In this document: positions 5,168 through 5,680 of the stretch, one piece after another | How positions within the stretch are numbered: the first letter of the stretch is position 1 | Layout of the letters: every line of letters begins with the position of its first letter | Assembly (NCBI GenBank): GCA_030590275.1 | Contig: JAUUYV010000143.1 | Coordinates: 1-5,680, forward strand | Length of the DNA: 5,680 bases | Direction: 5' to 3' | DNA from: Porticoccaceae bacterium | GTDB taxonomy: Bacteria; Pseudomonadota; Gammaproteobacteria; Pseudomonadales; Porticoccaceae | The notes under the pieces: model-generated | The model's database searches: none | Told to the model about the DNA's origin: nothing | The model's input: the letters and a program-made list of their open reading frames with translations, nothing else | Program-made: the position numbers and the translations under genes

Positions 5168-5680
5168 TCAAGAACGCGCTTTTTTGCTCAGGCGCTTTTC
5201 TACGTCCAGCACCAAACGGGTGGTGCTGATTAGGCGATCCGGGGTAAGGCTGATGGAATCGATGCCCAGTTCTACCAGAAATTCGGCCATATCCGGGTAG
5301 TCTGACGGCGCCTGTCCGCAGAGCCCCGAGTGGCGTTTATTGCGCTGACAGCCTTCGACTGCCAGACGAATCATTGCCTTTACTCCGGGATCGCGTTCAT
5401 CGAAATCAAAGGCGATGATTTCCGAGTCCCGGTCTACGCCCAGTGTTAGCTGGGTGAGGTCGTTGGAGCCAATGGAAAACCCATCGAACAATTGTGCGAA
5501 GGCATCGATCTGTATCACGTTGTTGGGTATTTCGCACATCACGTAGATTTCCAAACCGTTTTTGCCGCGTTGTAGTCCGTTACGAGCCATAGCTTCGAGC
5601 ACTCTTTCGCCTTCTTCTACTCGGCGACAGAAGGGGATCATTAGAATGACATTACTTAGCCCCATGATATCGCGTACACG
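5168..5680 (-). CDS. ppsA: Phosphoenolpyruvate synthase, C-terminal part (cut by window edge)
   Basis: The last 170 residues are present, reading in from the right edge as RVRDIMGLSNVILMIPFCRR. PEP synthase makes phosphoenolpyruvate from pyruvate and ATP, the first step of gluconeogenesis from three-carbon compounds. This part is the C-terminal PEP/pyruvate-binding TIM barrel. MCEIP (48-52 of the fragment) and GFSIGSNDLTQLTLGVDRDS (67-86) carry the glutamate and aspartate that hold magnesium in this family. GLCGQAPSDYPD (119-130) carries the catalytic cysteine. LGIDSISLTPD is the usual end of the barrel. The match to the E. coli PpsA C-terminus is close throughout, and the family is about 790 residues, so roughly 620 lie outside the window. 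The ATG at 5663-5665 is internal, not a start. The gene is convergent with the amidohydrolase ending at 5050. No T-tract terminator is evident for it in the 117-bp gap. Confidence 0.95.
   Translation of the reverse strand, partial: RVRDIMGLSNVILMIPFCRRVEEGERVLEAMARNGLQRGKNGLEIYVMCEIPNNVIQIDAFAQLFDGFSIGSNDLTQLTLGVDRDSEIIAFDFDERDPGVKAMIRLAVEGCQRNKRHSGLCGQAPSDYPDMAEFLVELGIDSISLTPDRLISTTRLVLDVEKRLSKKARS

Noticed and set aside
5663..5665. ATG considered as the start of a short gene on the minus strand
   Set aside because: The open frame continues to the window edge with codons for RVRDI that match the PEP synthase family, so the ATG is an internal methionine.

Overview
The window looks like ordinary chromosomal DNA from an aerobic heterotrophic proteobacterium, most likely a marine-type gammaproteobacterium. 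This is inferred from moderate GC content, AGGAG-type ribosome binding sites and the protein families present. I see no transposase, integrase, phage gene, tRNA, rRNA or CRISPR array.

Layout from left to right. (1) On the minus strand, a luciferase-like (LLM class) flavin/F420 oxidoreductase (210-1088) is followed 42 bp later by the start of a Nudix hydrolase of the CoA-pyrophosphatase type, which runs off the left edge (1-167). The two are probably co-transcribed. (2) A 337-bp divergent intergenic region (1089-1425) carries inverted repeats that could be operators. (3) On the plus strand, a 576-residue amidohydrolase related to N-acyl-D-amino-acid deacylases (1426-3156) ends at a strong hairpin with A and T tracts on its two sides. 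That hairpin is shared with (4) a convergent minus-strand SnoaL/NTF2-like small protein (3265-3657). (5) A second divergent intergenic region (3658-3934) holds a long imperfect hairpin. (6) A 371-residue amidohydrolase of the Amidohydro_2/ACMSD-like type follows on the plus strand (3935-5050), with its own intrinsic terminator. (7) The C-terminal end of phosphoenolpyruvate synthase lies on the minus strand at the right edge (5168-5680).

How the genes may work together: the LLM oxidoreductase, two different metal-dependent amidohydrolases and a SnoaL-like protein are families that often appear in bacterial catabolic gene sets (oxidation, C-N or C-C bond hydrolysis or decarboxylation, small-ring or epoxide chemistry). 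Their clustering suggests a small catabolic locus for an organic substrate I cannot identify. The genes sit in several separate divergent or convergent units rather than one operon, and no regulator or transporter is visible in the window. The Nudix and PEP synthase genes look like housekeeping neighbours. The most unusual points are the apparent loss of two canonical zinc-ligand histidines in the large amidohydrolase, the inverted repeats in both divergent regions, and a 15-nt identity between the SnoaL-like gene and the leader of the second amidohydrolase gene that makes the two transcripts complementary.
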